Of a stretch of 64,000 nt of DNA, positions 16,955-25,581 are shown piece by piece. How positions within the stretch are numbered: position 1 is the first letter of the stretch; every line of letters begins with the position of its first letter. The DNA is from Leifsonia aquatica (GTDB lineage: Bacteria; Actinomycetota; Actinomycetes; Actinomycetales; Microbacteriaceae). The notes beneath the pieces were generated by a model. That model had not been told where the DNA came from. It did not search any database and worked only from the letters and a program-made list of their open reading frames with translations. The position numbers were made by a program, and so were the translations under genes. The stretch covers positions 248,001 through 312,000 of the forward strand of contig NZ_JACHVP010000004.1 of NCBI RefSeq assembly GCF_014190775.1. The letters run 5' to 3'.

Positions 16955-18948
16955 CCCACCCGCTCCAACCCCTGCTGCATGACAGCGTCGTGGTCCTGAC
17001 CGCGCCCAGCCAGGCCTGGTCCACCGCCGACGGCGACGTGGACGGCGTCGGCATCCACGGGTTCTTCCACTCCGACCTGCGCGTCCTCGACCGCATCGGT
17101 CTCACGGTCGCCGGTTCGACGCTCGAGCACATCGCGACCGCCGGCCCCGACGCCGCGACGGCCGTCTTCACCTCCCTCGCTCGCGGTCTCGACGACGCGA
17201 CGGCCGACCCCCGTGTCCGCGTCGAGCGCACCCGCGAGGTGCGTGCCGGCGTGCTGCGCGAGACCATCGTGGTCCGCAACGCGCTCCGCGAGCCGATCTC
17301 CACCACCGTGTCCGTCGCCGTCCACGGCGACTTCAGCCCGATGCAGGTGGTCAAGGCCGGTCTCGCCGGCGCCGAGCACCCGGTCGAGACCTCCGTCGAC
17401 GGCTCCACGGTCACCTTCACGTCCGGCCCCGTCACGGCCGTCCTCCGCGCCGAGGGAGCCCGGGTCGAGTCCGACGCGGCCGCGGCGACGCTGTCGTGGG
17501 ATCTCGACATCGCCGGCAACGGCGCCGCGACCCTCACCTGGGAGATCGCCGTCGACGACCCGACCGCCGTGGTCGCGGGCGCCGGTCCCTCCGCCGAGTG
17601 GACGGCCTTCACCGCCTCCACCGGCGACTCGCGCCTGGCCTCCTGGCTGGAGCGCGCCCTCGCCGACCTGCAGTCGCTGCGGATGACGACCACCGCCCGT
17701 CCGGACGACGTGTTCCTCGCCGCCGGCGCCCCGTGGTTCTTCACCCTCTTCGGCCGCGACTCCCTCTGGGCCGCGCGGATGCTCCTCCCGCTCGGCACCG
17801 ATCTCGCTGCCTCGACGCTCCGCGTGCTCGCCGCCCTCCAGGGCACCGAGACTGTCGGTGCAACGGCCGAGCAGCCGGGCAAGATCATGCACGAGCTGCG
17901 TCCGTCGGCGCTGACCATCCCGGGCGAGGGCGTCGTGCTGCCCCCGCTCTACTACGGCACAGTCGACGCGACCGCGCTCTGGATCTCGCTGCTCCACGAC
18001 GCGTGGCGCTGGGGCATGCCTGCCGACGAGGTCGAGGCGCTCCTCCCCGCGCTCGAAGCCGCGCTGCTCTGGATGCGCGACCACGGAGACAGCGACGGCG
18101 ACGGGTTCCTCGAGTACGTCGACACCACCGGCCACGGCCTCGCGAACCAGGGCTGGAAGGACTCGGGCGACTCGATCCAGTGGAACGACGGCACCCTCGC
18201 CGACGGTCCGATCGCGCTCTGCGAGGTGCAGGGCTACGCCTACGAGGCCGCGGTTGGCGGCGCCGCCCTGCTGGAGGCGTTCGGTCGCGACGGCGCCGAG
18301 GAGTGGCGCGACTGGGCCGCCGCCCTCAAGGCACGCTTCGCCGCCTCCTTCTGGATCGACGACCCAGCCGGCGCCTACCCGGCGATCGCGCTCGACGCGT
18401 CGAAGCGGGCGGTCGACTCCGTGACCAGCAACATCGGCCACCTGCTCGGCACCGGCATCCTGGAGCCCGGCCAGGCCGAGCTGATCGCCCGCCGTCTGGC
18501 GTCGCCCGAGCTCTCCTCCGGCTACGGGCTCCGCACGATGTCCAGCGCGGCCGGCGGCTACTGGCCGCTGAGCTACCACGGCGGCAGCGTCTGGGCCCAC
18601 GACACCGCGATCGTCATCACCGGCCTCGCCCGCGAAGGCTTCGCCGCCGAGGCGGAGCAGCTCTCCGACGGCCTGCTCGCCGCCGCCGACGGGTTCGGCT
18701 ACCGCATGCCCGAGCTGCACTCCGGTGACAGCACGGAGCAGACGGCCGCGCCCATCCCGTACCCGGCCGCCTGCCGTCCGCAGGCGTGGTCCGCCGCCGC
18801 TGCCGTCGCCGTGCTCAGCGCCCGCCTCGGGCTGCGCGCGGACGCACCCGCCGGACGTTTCGACGTCGACCCGGCTCCCGCTGCGGCCAACACCCACGTG
18901 CGCGGCCTGCGCTTCGCCGGCGAGACGCGCGACGTCGACGTGCCCTGA
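16951..18948 (+). CDS. Glycogen debranching-like glycoside hydrolase (amylo-alpha-1,6-glucosidase family)
   Basis: A 665-residue protein. Residues about 5-200 form the N-terminal beta-sandwich seen in glycogen debranching enzymes (GDE N-terminal type), and residues about 215-640 an (alpha/alpha)6 barrel with the LFGRDSLWAARM, DGDGFLEYVDT and GWKDSGDSIQW signatures. Related proteins hydrolyse alpha-glucosidic linkages. No signal peptide is present, so it should act in the cytoplasm on the imported sugar. The ATG overlaps the previous stop. A strong stem-loop follows its stop, ending the operon. The exact linkage cannot be read from sequence. Confidence 0.88.
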   Translation: MTHPLQPLLHDSVVVLTAPSQAWSTADGDVDGVGIHGFFHSDLRVLDRIGLTVAGSTLEHIATAGPDAATAVFTSLARGLDDATADPRVRVERTREVRAGVLRETIVVRNALREPISTTVSVAVHGDFSPMQVVKAGLAGAEHPVETSVDGSTVTFTSGPVTAVLRAEGARVESDAAAATLSWDLDIAGNGAATLTWEIAVDDPTAVVAGAGPSAEWTAFTASTGDSRLASWLERALADLQSLRMTTTARPDDVFLAAGAPWFFTLFGRDSLWAARMLLPLGTDLAASTLRVLAALQGTETVGATAEQPGKIMHELRPSALTIPGEGVVLPPLYYGTVDATALWISLLHDAWRWGMPADEVEALLPALEAALLWMRDHGDSDGDGFLEYVDTTGHGLANQGWKDSGDSIQWNDGTLADGPIALCEVQGYAYEAAVGGAALLEAFGRDGAEEWRDWAAALKARFAASFWIDDPAGAYPAIALDASKRAVDSVTSNIGHLLGTGILEPGQAELIARRLASPELSSGYGLRTMSSAAGGYWPLSYHGGSVWAHDTAIVITGLAREGFAAEAEQLSDGLLAAADGFGYRMPELHSGDSTEQTAAPIPYPAACRPQAWSAAAAVAVLSARLGLRADAPAGRFDVDPAPAAANTHVRGLRFAGETRDVDVP

Positions 18949-18962
18949 CCGGACCTGACGCC

Positions 18963-18999
18963 AGAAGAGGCCGGACGCACCCCGCGTCCGGCCTCTTCT
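18963..18999 (+). terminator. Terminator of the sugar operon
   Basis: A perfect 16-bp stem (18963-18978 with 18984-18999) and a 5-nt loop, starting 14 nt after the stop of the hydrolase gene. Confidence 0.8.
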
Positions 19000-19032
19000 G
19001 CGTGCGCCGGCCGGCCTCCCGGGATGCGCACG

Positions 19033-19095
19033 TCGCGAGATGTGACTAGTTGCGGGTATCCACGCGAAACACCCGCAACAACTCACACCTCGCGA
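19033..19095. repeat. Intergenic palindrome, family A copy 2
   Basis: Arms 19033-19057 and 19071-19095 match at 22 of 25 positions around a 13-nt loop. The inner core TTGCGGGT and the flanking CGCGA are shared with the palindrome at 645-694. It lies between the sugar operon terminator and the convergent flavoprotein gene. Confidence 0.78.
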
Positions 19096-19115
19096 GCGCG
19101 GCACGCGCTCGGAGG

Positions 19116-20189
19116 CTAGAGCTGGGCCATGATCTGGCGGGCGATGACGCGGCCGGCGCGGTTGGCGCCGATGGTGCTCGCCTGGGGGCCGTAGCCGGCG
19201 AGGAAGATGCGGCTGTCCTGCCAGGATGCGCCCGAAGCGACGGTCAGGCCGCCCGCCTTCTCGCGCAGCTTGAGCGGCGCGAGGTGGCGCAGCTCGGGAC
19301 GGAACCCGGTCGCCCAGACGATGGCGTCCGCGTGGGTGAACGACCCGTCGCTCCAGCGAACGCCGTCCGGCTCGATGGCGGTGAACATCGGACGCTCGAC
19401 GAGGAGCCCCCGCTCGATGCCGGCGGCGATGCGGCGGGTGCGGGGCACACCGGTCCCGCTCACGATGCTCGGCAGCGCCGCACCGGCGCGGGCTGCGGCA
19501 TCCTGCTGCTGCACGGCGGCGACACCGCCCTCGATCGTGAGCTCGGATTCGTCACGGAAGTCGACCGGGCGCCGGGTCGCCCACGCCAGCTCACCGGCGA
19601 CGCCCTCCAGCTCGAGCAGGAAGCCGATCGCGCTCGTGCCGCCGCCGACGACGACGACCGACTGCCCGGCGAACTCCTCGGCCGACACGTAGTTCGAGGT
19701 GTGCACATGCCGTCCGGAGAATGTGTTCATGCCGGGGTACCAGGGGATGAAGGGTGCGCCCCAGGTCCCGGAGGCGTTGACGACGACGCGCGTGACGGTC
19801 TCGCCCTGCGAATGCCCCACCACGAGGTCCGCTCCCCGGTTGAAGACGCTGGAGACGGCGACCGGTCGCTCCACCCGGAGGCCGAAGTGCTCCTCGTAGC
19901 GGCGGTAGTAACCCGCAACGATGTCCTTGGCAGGAAGCGAGCGGTCGGCGGTCTCGAAGCTGAGCCCGACCTCCGCCATCCCGGGCAGATCGTTGACGTG
20001 ATGGGCGCTGCCGAGCTTCAGCGCATCCCAGCGGTGCTGCCACGCGCCGCCCGTGTACGGACCCCGGTCGAACAGGACGAAATCCTCGCCGGGGACGAGC
20101 TCGAACCGCCGCAGATAGTAGGCCACCGCGAGCCCCGCCTGGCCCGCACCGATCACGACGACCTGGGTCTCGGTCCTGCTCGTGGTCAC
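19116..20189 (-). CDS. FAD/NAD(P)-binding flavoprotein monooxygenase-like oxidoreductase
   Basis: A 357-residue cytosolic flavoprotein. FAD-binding Rossmann motif G14-A-G-Q-A-G at the N-terminus; a second dinucleotide motif VVGGGTSA mid-protein for NAD(P)H; ATGFRPEL near the C-terminus is the ATG motif of flavin-dependent monooxygenases and CzcO-like proteins. Its short length and the presence of two Rossmann motifs fit the CzcO/YpdA-like group. The GTG start at 20189 lacks a strong ribosome binding site. It is convergent with the sugar operon. The substrate is unknown; thioredoxin-reductase-like disulfide reduction is less likely because no CxxC is visible. Confidence 0.82.
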   Translation of the reverse strand: MTTSRTETQVVVIGAGQAGLAVAYYLRRFELVPGEDFVLFDRGPYTGGAWQHRWDALKLGSAHHVNDLPGMAEVGLSFETADRSLPAKDIVAGYYRRYEEHFGLRVERPVAVSSVFNRGADLVVGHSQGETVTRVVVNASGTWGAPFIPWYPGMNTFSGRHVHTSNYVSAEEFAGQSVVVVGGGTSAIGFLLELEGVAGELAWATRRPVDFRDESELTIEGGVAAVQQQDAAARAGAALPSIVSGTGVPRTRRIAAGIERGLLVERPMFTAIEPDGVRWSDGSFTHADAIVWATGFRPELRHLAPLKLREKAGGLTVASGASWQDSRIFLAGYGPQASTIGANRAGRVIARQIMAQL

Positions 20190-20294
20190 GCTGTCATCCC
20201 ATCATGTCCGGCTGTGCGCATACTCCGGGTCCATAGGGACCTGCATGCTAAACTCGATGCTAGTTTTTATTGTTTCTGTTCGGATCCCCGGGAG

Positions 20295-20312
20295 CCCAGC
20301 CCCCGGGCTGGG
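20295..20312 (+). other. Leader hairpin before the DUF3073 gene
   Basis: CCCAGCC (20295-20301) pairs with GGCTGGG (20306-20312). It lies in an otherwise AT-rich leader and 18 nt before the ATG, just ahead of AAAGGGGG, so folding could affect translation. It may be only an mRNA-stabilising stem. Confidence 0.45.
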
Positions 20313-20330
20313 ACCAAAAGGGGGTCACGC

Positions 20331-20543
20331 ATGGGGCGCGGCCGTCAAAAGGCAAAGCACACCAAGATCGCTCGTGAGTTGAAGTCGTTCAGTCCGACGG
20401 TCAACTACGACGCGCTCGAGCGCGAGCTGACCGGACATTCACACCACGAGGACGACCAATACGCCGCGTGGGCGGACTACGAGCCGGAGGAATCCGGCGA
20501 CGGCTACGAGGACGAAGAGACCGAGACGCCGAAGCGCGCCTGA
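20331..20543 (+). CDS. DUF3073 family small protein
   Basis: A 70-residue protein with a basic N-terminus (MGRGRQKAKHTKIARELK) followed by an acidic, Tyr-rich C-terminus ending in EDEETETPKRA. This layout is that of DUF3073, a small protein conserved across actinobacteria with no established function. The basic front suggests RNA or ribosome association, but this is inference. The ATG at 20331 follows AAAGGGGG, a strong binding site. It stops 12 nt before the convergent response regulator gene. Confidence 0.88.
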   Translation: MGRGRQKAKHTKIARELKSFSPTVNYDALERELTGHSHHEDDQYAAWADYEPEESGDGYEDEETETPKRA

Positions 20544-20555
20544 CGAGTCCCGTCC

Positions 20556-21164
20556 CTACAACCACCCCTGTCGGGTGGCGATCAGAACCGCGTCCGAGCG
20601 GTTGCGCGCCGCGGTCTTTCCGATCGCGCTCGACAGGTGATTGCGCACCGTCCCCTCGCTGAGGTGCAGTCGGCGCGCGATGTCGGAGATCGTGCCGCCG
20701 TCCCCCGCCAGGGCCAGCACCTCCGCCTCACGCGAGGTCAGCGGTGAGACACCGGACGCGAGCGATTCGGCTGCGAGCGTCGGATCGACGACACGCAGAC
20801 CCGAGGCGACCCGGCGCACGGCATCAGCGAGTTGCCCCGACGGCGTGTCCTTGACGATGAAGCCGGAGGCTCCCGCCTCCATCGCCCGGCGCAGATAGCC
20901 GGGACGCCCGAACGTCGTGACGATGAGAGACCGGCACGCGGGCACAGCGGTGCGCAGCGCGGAGGCCGCCTGGATGCCGTCGAGCCCGGGCATCTCCACG
21001 TCGAGCAGGGCGACGTCGGCGGCGGACTCCCGGGCCGCGTCGACGACCTCGTCCCCACGGCCGACCTGGGCCACCACCTCCAGATCCGGCTCGAGGTCGA
21101 GCAGGGCGGCGAGCGCCCCGCGCACGAGCGCCTGGTCGTCGGCGAGAAGCAGGCGGATGGTCAT
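20556..21164 (-). CDS. NarL/FixJ-type response regulator
   Basis: A 202-residue regulator. The receiver domain (residues 1-120) has the acidic pair D9-D10, phosphoacceptor D55 in LLDVEMPG, and the conserved Thr/Lys switch residues. The C-terminal LuxR-type helix-turn-helix reads LTSREAEVLAL and LHLSEGTVRNHLSSAI. It overlaps the upstream histidine kinase gene by 4 nt and is the last gene of an operon with an ABC exporter. This arrangement matches LiaRS/DesKR-like systems in which kinase and regulator control a neighbouring ABC transporter in response to membrane or antibiotic stress. Confidence 0.93.
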   Translation of the reverse strand: MTIRLLLADDQALVRGALAALLDLEPDLEVVAQVGRGDEVVDAARESAADVALLDVEMPGLDGIQAASALRTAVPACRSLIVTTFGRPGYLRRAMEAGASGFIVKDTPSGQLADAVRRVASGLRVVDPTLAAESLASGVSPLTSREAEVLALAGDGGTISDIARRLHLSEGTVRNHLSSAIGKTAARNRSDAVLIATRQGWL

Positions 21165-22306
21165 GCGGTCCTCCGGACGGTCAGCAGTGTTCCGCCGCGC
21201 GTCCCCGCCGCGATCTCGACCGTCGCCCCCGACGTGCGGGCGCGCTCGGCGAGCCCGGCCAGGCCGGAACCGCGCACCGCGGCGGCGGCGGGCACCGAAC
21301 CGACCGGCGCCGGACCGAGTCCGTCGTCCTCGATCGCGAGGGCGTCGCTCCCGACGGTCACCCAGCAGTTGCGGGAGCCGGAGTGGCGGATCACGTTGGT
21401 CACGCCCTCCCGCAGCACCCAGCCGAAGAGCTCCCGGAGGTCGGGCGCGACCTCCTCGCCGTTGCGCGGCAGGTGCGCGGTGATGTCGGCGGCAGCCAGG
21501 CTGGCCTGTGCGGCGGCGAGCTCGGTGGAGATGCTCATCTCGCGGTAGCCGGCCACGGCCGCCCGCAGATCGGCGAGCGCGGACCGGGTGAGGCGTTCGA
21601 TGTCCGCGAGTTCGGCCTCCGCCCGCGCCGGGTCGACGGGGACGAGCCGCCGGGCGAGCTCGGACTTCACCGTGACGACGGTGAGGGAGTGGCCCAGCAC
21701 GTCGTGCATGTCGCGCGAGAACCGCGACCGCTCCTCGATCACCGCAAGCCGGGCGATCTCGCCCTGCGCGCTGCGCAGCTTGCGGAGCGCATCGATCTGG
21801 CGGGCGAACGCGCTCATCATGATGCCGATCGAGACGGTGACGAGGGCGATGAACCAGTAGTCCTCGAAGCTGCCCGCCAGGAGGAACACCACCAGCTGGA
21901 CCGCGCCCAGCGCCACGATGAGAGCGGTCGAGAGCACGGGCCGCGCCACGACCATCCCGATCACGCAGGCGACGTAGACCCACGTCCAGCAGGTGATCTC
22001 GCCGAGCGAGGGGATGAGGAGGAGCGTCAGGGCGAAGTAGCCGGCGATCGCGAGCATCCGCGTGCGCTCGCCCTCCCACCAGAGCAGCGGAGGGAGGGCG
22101 AGGAAGCCCGCGTAGACGAGCACGAGGAGGAACGTCGTGATGATCTTCTCGGCGAGGGATCCGTCGGACGTCCAGAGGCCGGCCAGGACCGAGATCTGGT
22201 AGACCAGGCCGATCAGCGCGCCCGGATACCAGCGCCGTGCGGCCTGATGGGTCAGCCGGGCGCGGAACCCTGCCGGCCGGCGCTCCTCGACCTCGTTGCT
22301 GAACAC
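21161..22306 (-). CDS. Sensor histidine kinase (HisKA_3 family)
   Basis: A 381-residue membrane sensor. About five hydrophobic segments span residues 30-170. The dimerisation/phosphotransfer helix carries SRFSRDMHDVLGHSL with H201, and the C-terminal ATPase domain shows the N-box region REGVTNVIRHS and the G-box EDDGLGP. No large extracellular loop is present, so it probably senses a signal in the membrane. It sits between the ABC permease and its response regulator, overlapping the latter by 4 nt. The ligand is unknown. Confidence 0.92.
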   Translation of the reverse strand: MFSNEVEERRPAGFRARLTHQAARRWYPGALIGLVYQISVLAGLWTSDGSLAEKIITTFLLVLVYAGFLALPPLLWWEGERTRMLAIAGYFALTLLLIPSLGEITCWTWVYVACVIGMVVARPVLSTALIVALGAVQLVVFLLAGSFEDYWFIALVTVSIGIMMSAFARQIDALRKLRSAQGEIARLAVIEERSRFSRDMHDVLGHSLTVVTVKSELARRLVPVDPARAEAELADIERLTRSALADLRAAVAGYREMSISTELAAAQASLAAADITAHLPRNGEEVAPDLRELFGWVLREGVTNVIRHSGSRNCWVTVGSDALAIEDDGLGPAPVGSVPAAAAVRGSGLAGLAERARTSGATVEIAAGTRGGTLLTVRRTA

Positions 22307-22330
22307 GTCCCTACCCTAATCAGCGGCCGG

Positions 22331-23074
22331 TCAGCCGCGCGCGGCGTCGCGGCGGTAGCGCCAGACGATCAGGGCGCCGAGGGCGACGGTCCAGGCGGCG
22401 AGCACCAGCGCCGGGGTCAGGGCGTCCCCGCTCTGCAGGGCACCGAGCTGACCGACGCGGTTGAGCCAGTACGACGGGACCGCCTTCGCCACGTTCGCGA
22501 CCCACACCGGGAAGATCTGGAGGGGGATCCAGAGCCCGCCGAGCACGGCCATCCCCATGAACACCGCCATGAAGAGCGGCTGCGCGAACTCGGGCTTGGC
22601 GAACTGGCCGATCAGGATGCCGAGCAGCGCGAACGGGATGACGCCGCACCAGATGCCGAGGGCGGCGAGCACCCAGCTCCCGGCCGACAGCTCCGGGTGG
22701 TACAGCGCGAGCGACACCCCGATGATGACGACGATGCTCACCAGCGCGAGGGCGAGCGCCGCGACCAGCTTCGAGACGAGGTAGCCGGTGCCCGAGAGCG
22801 GGGTGACCCGCAGCTGGCGGTTCCAGCCGATCGAGCGCTCGGTGACGATCCCGAACGCCTGCGAGAGGGCCGCCATCATGCCGCCGTACGCGGCGACCTG
22901 GATGGTGGTGACGACGATCCACGGCAGGTGCGTCACCGCATCCACCTGGCCGCGTCCGCCGAAGGTGCCGCCGAACGCGATCAGCATCACGAGCGGGACC
23001 GCGAGGGTGAACACCATCGAGCGCATGTTCTTCAGCTGACGGAGCGACTCGCGCCCCAGATAGGCGATGCTCAT
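22331..23074 (-). CDS. ABC-2 type exporter permease
   Basis: A 247-residue permease with six hydrophobic segments, of the ABC-2/DrrB-like group. A motif region RQLRVTPLSGTGYLVSKL follows the second segment as in drug and lantibiotic exporters. It overlaps the ATPase gene by 4 nt and precedes the kinase gene. It would form the membrane half of a transporter moving a lipid, drug or peptide across the membrane; the substrate is not known. Confidence 0.9.
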   Translation of the reverse strand: MSIAYLGRESLRQLKNMRSMVFTLAVPLVMLIAFGGTFGGRGQVDAVTHLPWIVVTTIQVAAYGGMMAALSQAFGIVTERSIGWNRQLRVTPLSGTGYLVSKLVAALALALVSIVVIIGVSLALYHPELSAGSWVLAALGIWCGVIPFALLGILIGQFAKPEFAQPLFMAVFMGMAVLGGLWIPLQIFPVWVANVAKAVPSYWLNRVGQLGALQSGDALTPALVLAAWTVALGALIVWRYRRDAARG

Positions 23075-23994
23075 CGCGTCGCTCCTTCGGTCTCGTGCGC
23101 CTCGGTGAGGGCGAGGAAGGCCTCGTCCATCGTGTGCGCGGTCACTTCGATGTCATGGATGTCGTCGTGCGCGGCGAGGAGCGCCCGCAGCGTCGCGTCG
23201 GAGTCGTCGCTGACGAGGGCGAGCTGGCCGGCCCGGTGCTCGACGCTCCGCACGCCGGGCAGGGCGGCGAGCGCGGCCTCCATCGCCGGGCTCCAGGCGA
23301 AGTCGGCGGAGGCCCGGATGCGGCGGCCCGAGACGACCGCCTTGACCTCGGCGGGCGTGCCGTCGGCGACGACGCGGCCACGGGCGAGCATCACGATCCG
23401 GTCGGCGTAGGTGTCGGCCTCGTCGAGGTAGTGCGTGGCGAAGACGACCGTGCGGCCCTCCTCCGTGAACTCGCGCATCGACTGCCAGAAGGTGCGCCTG
23501 GCCTCCACGTCCATCGCGGCGGTGGGCTCGTCGAGGAAAAGCAGGTCGGGGTCGGAGACGACGGCGACCGCGAACCGGGCGCGCTGCATCTGGCCGCCGG
23601 AGAGCTTGGCGACGCGCTGCTTGGCGATCTCGGTGCAGCGCGCCCGCTCGAGCGCCTCGGCGACGCTGAGCGGGTGCCGGTGCGCGGCGGCGACGAGCGC
23701 GACGCACTCGGCGACGGTGAGGGTGGGGAGCAGGGCGCCGCCCTGCAGCATGGCGCCGACCCGGCCCTCCCGGATGGCGCGGATCGGCTCGGCGCCGAAC
23801 AGCTCGGCGCTGCCCGCGGAGGGCCGCGCGAGGCCGAGGGCGAGGTCGATGGTCGTCGACTTGCCTGCCCCGTTCGGGCCGAGCAGGGCGACCACCTCGC
23901 CGGGGCGGATGGTGAGGTCGACGCCGTCGACGGCGGTGAGCGAGCCGAAGGACTTGCGCAGGCCGGCGAGGCGGATGGCGGGTGTCTGATTCAC
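23071..23994 (-). CDS. ABC transporter ATP-binding protein
   Basis: A 307-residue ATPase. Walker A is GPNGAGKST, the signature is LSGGQMQRARF, and Walker B is LLFLDEPTAAMD with the H-loop in FATHYLDEAD. The roughly 85-residue C-terminal extension (from RRIRASADFAW) is typical of DrrA/CcmA-like drug-exporter ATPases. It is the first gene of the ABC-kinase-regulator operon. A palindrome shared with the second two-component locus lies about 60-75 nt upstream of its GTG start. Confidence 0.93.
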   Translation of the reverse strand: MNQTPAIRLAGLRKSFGSLTAVDGVDLTIRPGEVVALLGPNGAGKSTTIDLALGLARPSAGSAELFGAEPIRAIREGRVGAMLQGGALLPTLTVAECVALVAAAHRHPLSVAEALERARCTEIAKQRVAKLSGGQMQRARFAVAVVSDPDLLFLDEPTAAMDVEARRTFWQSMREFTEEGRTVVFATHYLDEADTYADRIVMLARGRVVADGTPAEVKAVVSGRRIRASADFAWSPAMEAALAALPGVRSVEHRAGQLALVSDDSDATLRALLAAHDDIHDIEVTAHTMDEAFLALTEAHETEGATR

Positions 23995-24052
23995 GCTCTC
24001 AGCCTCCCGCCGCGGCCGGCCCGGCGCGCAGGGCGGGTGTCAGGAGGTGGGG

Positions 24053-24067
24053 GTGATGAATGTCATG
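24053..24067. promoter_or_regulatory. Candidate response-regulator site, copy 1
   Basis: GTGATGAATGTCATG is a dyad around GAAT and matches the palindrome at 28172-28186 at 13 of 15 positions. Both lie just upstream of an operon encoding a NarL-type two-component system. Confidence 0.55.
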
Positions 24068-24088
24068 GGTGAGGCACCATTCGCAGCA

Positions 24089-24113
24089 TTCAGAAGTAGT
24101 TCTGAACTATGAT
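24089..24113 (+). promoter_or_regulatory. Promoter and dyad operator of the Phd-like/toxin-like pair
   Basis: TTCAGAA-GTAG-TTCTGAA (24089-24106) is a perfect 7-bp inverted repeat directly before a TATGAT -10 box (24108-24113). The ATG of the first gene is 6 nt beyond, predicting a leaderless transcript and an operator that would block polymerase, as in autoregulated toxin-antitoxin operons. Confidence 0.68.
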
Positions 24114-24119
24114 CGAGGG

Positions 24120-24575
24120 ATGCTAACCGCTGCCCGCCCACAACAGGTCTTCCAGTCCTCCGAACTCAGCCGCAACTCGACCCGGGTCTTCGCCGCTGCC
24201 GAGGATCAGCCGGTCGAGGTCACGCGCCGCGACGGAGAAGATCTCGTCCTCATGTCCAAGAGCGAGGCGGACGCACGCGAAGGACTGCTTCAGCTCGCCG
24301 CGACTCTCATCGGCGTGGCCACCGACACCCGAGGAACGCTGGCGGAGCGCATGTCCGAGGCGCTGCCGTGGATGCTCGCCCTCAGCCCCGAGGACCGCGA
24401 GACCTGCGCGAGCGATCTCATCCGGGCGGCTCGTGCTTCATTCTCCACCGGACAGGCGCACCTCGCGGTGGCCGAGCTGAACTCCTGGCTCGAGACCGCT
24501 ACCGCGATCGCTGCAGGGCTCTCCACGGCATCGGTCGACTGGCTCGACGCCGACCTCCCCGTCGAGCGGCCGTAG
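24120..24575 (+). CDS. Phd/prevent-host-death-like antitoxin candidate
   Basis: A 151-residue protein. The first 45 residues (VFQSSELSRNSTRVFAAAED, PVEVTRRDGEDLVLMSKSEAD) resemble the Phd/YefM fold that binds operator DNA and begins the toxin-neutralising region. The rest is a longer helical C-terminus than the usual 80-90-residue Phd antitoxin. I chose the ATG at 24120 because a TATGAT box and a dyad end just upstream; the frame extends to an ATG at 24060 on the other side of the operator. The next gene starts on the base after its stop, a typical antitoxin-first order. Confidence 0.7.
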   Translation: MLTAARPQQVFQSSELSRNSTRVFAAAEDQPVEVTRRDGEDLVLMSKSEADAREGLLQLAATLIGVATDTRGTLAERMSEALPWMLALSPEDRETCASDLIRAARASFSTGQAHLAVAELNSWLETATAIAAGLSTASVDWLDADLPVERP

Positions 24576-24917
24576 GTGGCGCGAGAGAAGAAGGTCGCCC
24601 GGCCGACCAAACGCAGCGAGTACGGAATCGAGTTCGCCAGCAGGCAGGCACAGGTCGGCTGGACCGACCTGTGCGCCACGATCCGCGGACCGCTGGCCGA
24701 CGCGTGGGACTTTCTGACCCGCACCCCGCTGGCGGAGACGCCGACGAACTACCCGCTCAAGGGTGCGCTGGGGACCATCACGCGCGACGGCGCCGTCCAC
24801 CAACGCTGGCAGCACAAGCCGACCCTCAAAGGCGACGCACGCATCTGGTTCTACGTGGACGGTCAGGTCGTGCACCTGGAGCAGGTTCACACTCACCACC
24901 CGAACGCGACGAAGTAG
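24576..24917 (+). CDS. Toxin candidate partner of the Phd-like protein
   Basis: A 113-residue basic protein starting with GTG immediately after the antitoxin stop. The C-terminal part (KPTLKGDARIWFYVD and VHLEQVHTHHPNATK) has the final beta strands and His-rich end expected of a RelE/ParE-like compact toxin; the central YPLKGALGTITRDG also fits a strand-turn-strand. I recognise the gene pairing more than the sequence family. If active it would cleave mRNA at the ribosome or act on gyrase, but no catalytic residue can be named with confidence. Confidence 0.6.
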   Translation: MAREKKVARPTKRSEYGIEFASRQAQVGWTDLCATIRGPLADAWDFLTRTPLAETPTNYPLKGALGTITRDGAVHQRWQHKPTLKGDARIWFYVDGQVVHLEQVHTHHPNATK

Positions 24918-24958
24918 AGGCGGTGGGAGCCCCTTCCTCGACCGGATGCGGAGATCGA

Positions 24959-25567
24959 TCAGACGGCGGCCCCGTACCCGCGCAGGAACGCATCCACCGT
25001 CGCCGCGATGTGCGCCTCTAGGTCGGCATCCGTGAACGTGTGGCCGGGGTCGAGGAGCAGGCGGTCCTGCAGCGGGCCGACCAGCGCGTAGGCGAACTGC
25101 GTGGCGGCGCGGACGGGGTCCGATGCGGCGAGCACGCCCTCGTCCGCCAGCGACCGGATCCGCTCGGCGAGGAGCTCGATCGTCGCGGCCGGGCCGGCCC
25201 GCCAGTATCCGGCAGCCGCCTCCGGGAACCGGACGGCCTGCGAGATCGCCAGGCGCCGCAGGCTGACGACCTCCGACCGGAGCACTCCCCGCACGAGGAC
25301 CCCGGCGACGGCCAGGAAGCGTTCGCGGAGGGGTTCGTCCCCCTCCAGGCCCGCCGTCGCCGACCGCAGGATGCCGCCGGCCTCGGCGGTGACGACCTCG
25401 AGCAACTCGACGAAGAGGGCGTCCTTGTCGGCGAAGTTGCTGTAGACCGTCGCCTTGGAGACTCCGGCGGAGGCCGCGATCGCCTCGATCGTCGTGCCCG
25501 CGAAGCCGTCACGCAGGAACAGCTCGCGCGCGGCCGTCAGGATCTCCGCCGTCTTCCGCTCGCGCAC
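24959..25567 (-). CDS. TetR family transcriptional regulator
   Basis: A 202-residue regulator. N-terminal helix-turn-helix (residues about 7-47) shows ILTAARELFLRDGFAGTTIEAIA and AGVSKATVYSNFADKDALF. The ligand-binding C-terminal part is helical and unassigned. It is divergent from the DUF998 membrane protein gene, and a 17-bp dyad overlapping that gene's promoter is the likely operator. The GTG start at 25567 has GGGAGGAG upstream. Confidence 0.92.
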   Translation of the reverse strand: MRERKTAEILTAARELFLRDGFAGTTIEAIAASAGVSKATVYSNFADKDALFVELLEVVTAEAGGILRSATAGLEGDEPLRERFLAVAGVLVRGVLRSEVVSLRRLAISQAVRFPEAAAGYWRAGPAATIELLAERIRSLADEGVLAASDPVRAATQFAYALVGPLQDRLLLDPGHTFTDADLEAHIAATVDAFLRGYGAAV

Positions 25568-25581
25568 GGTGCGCTCCTCCC

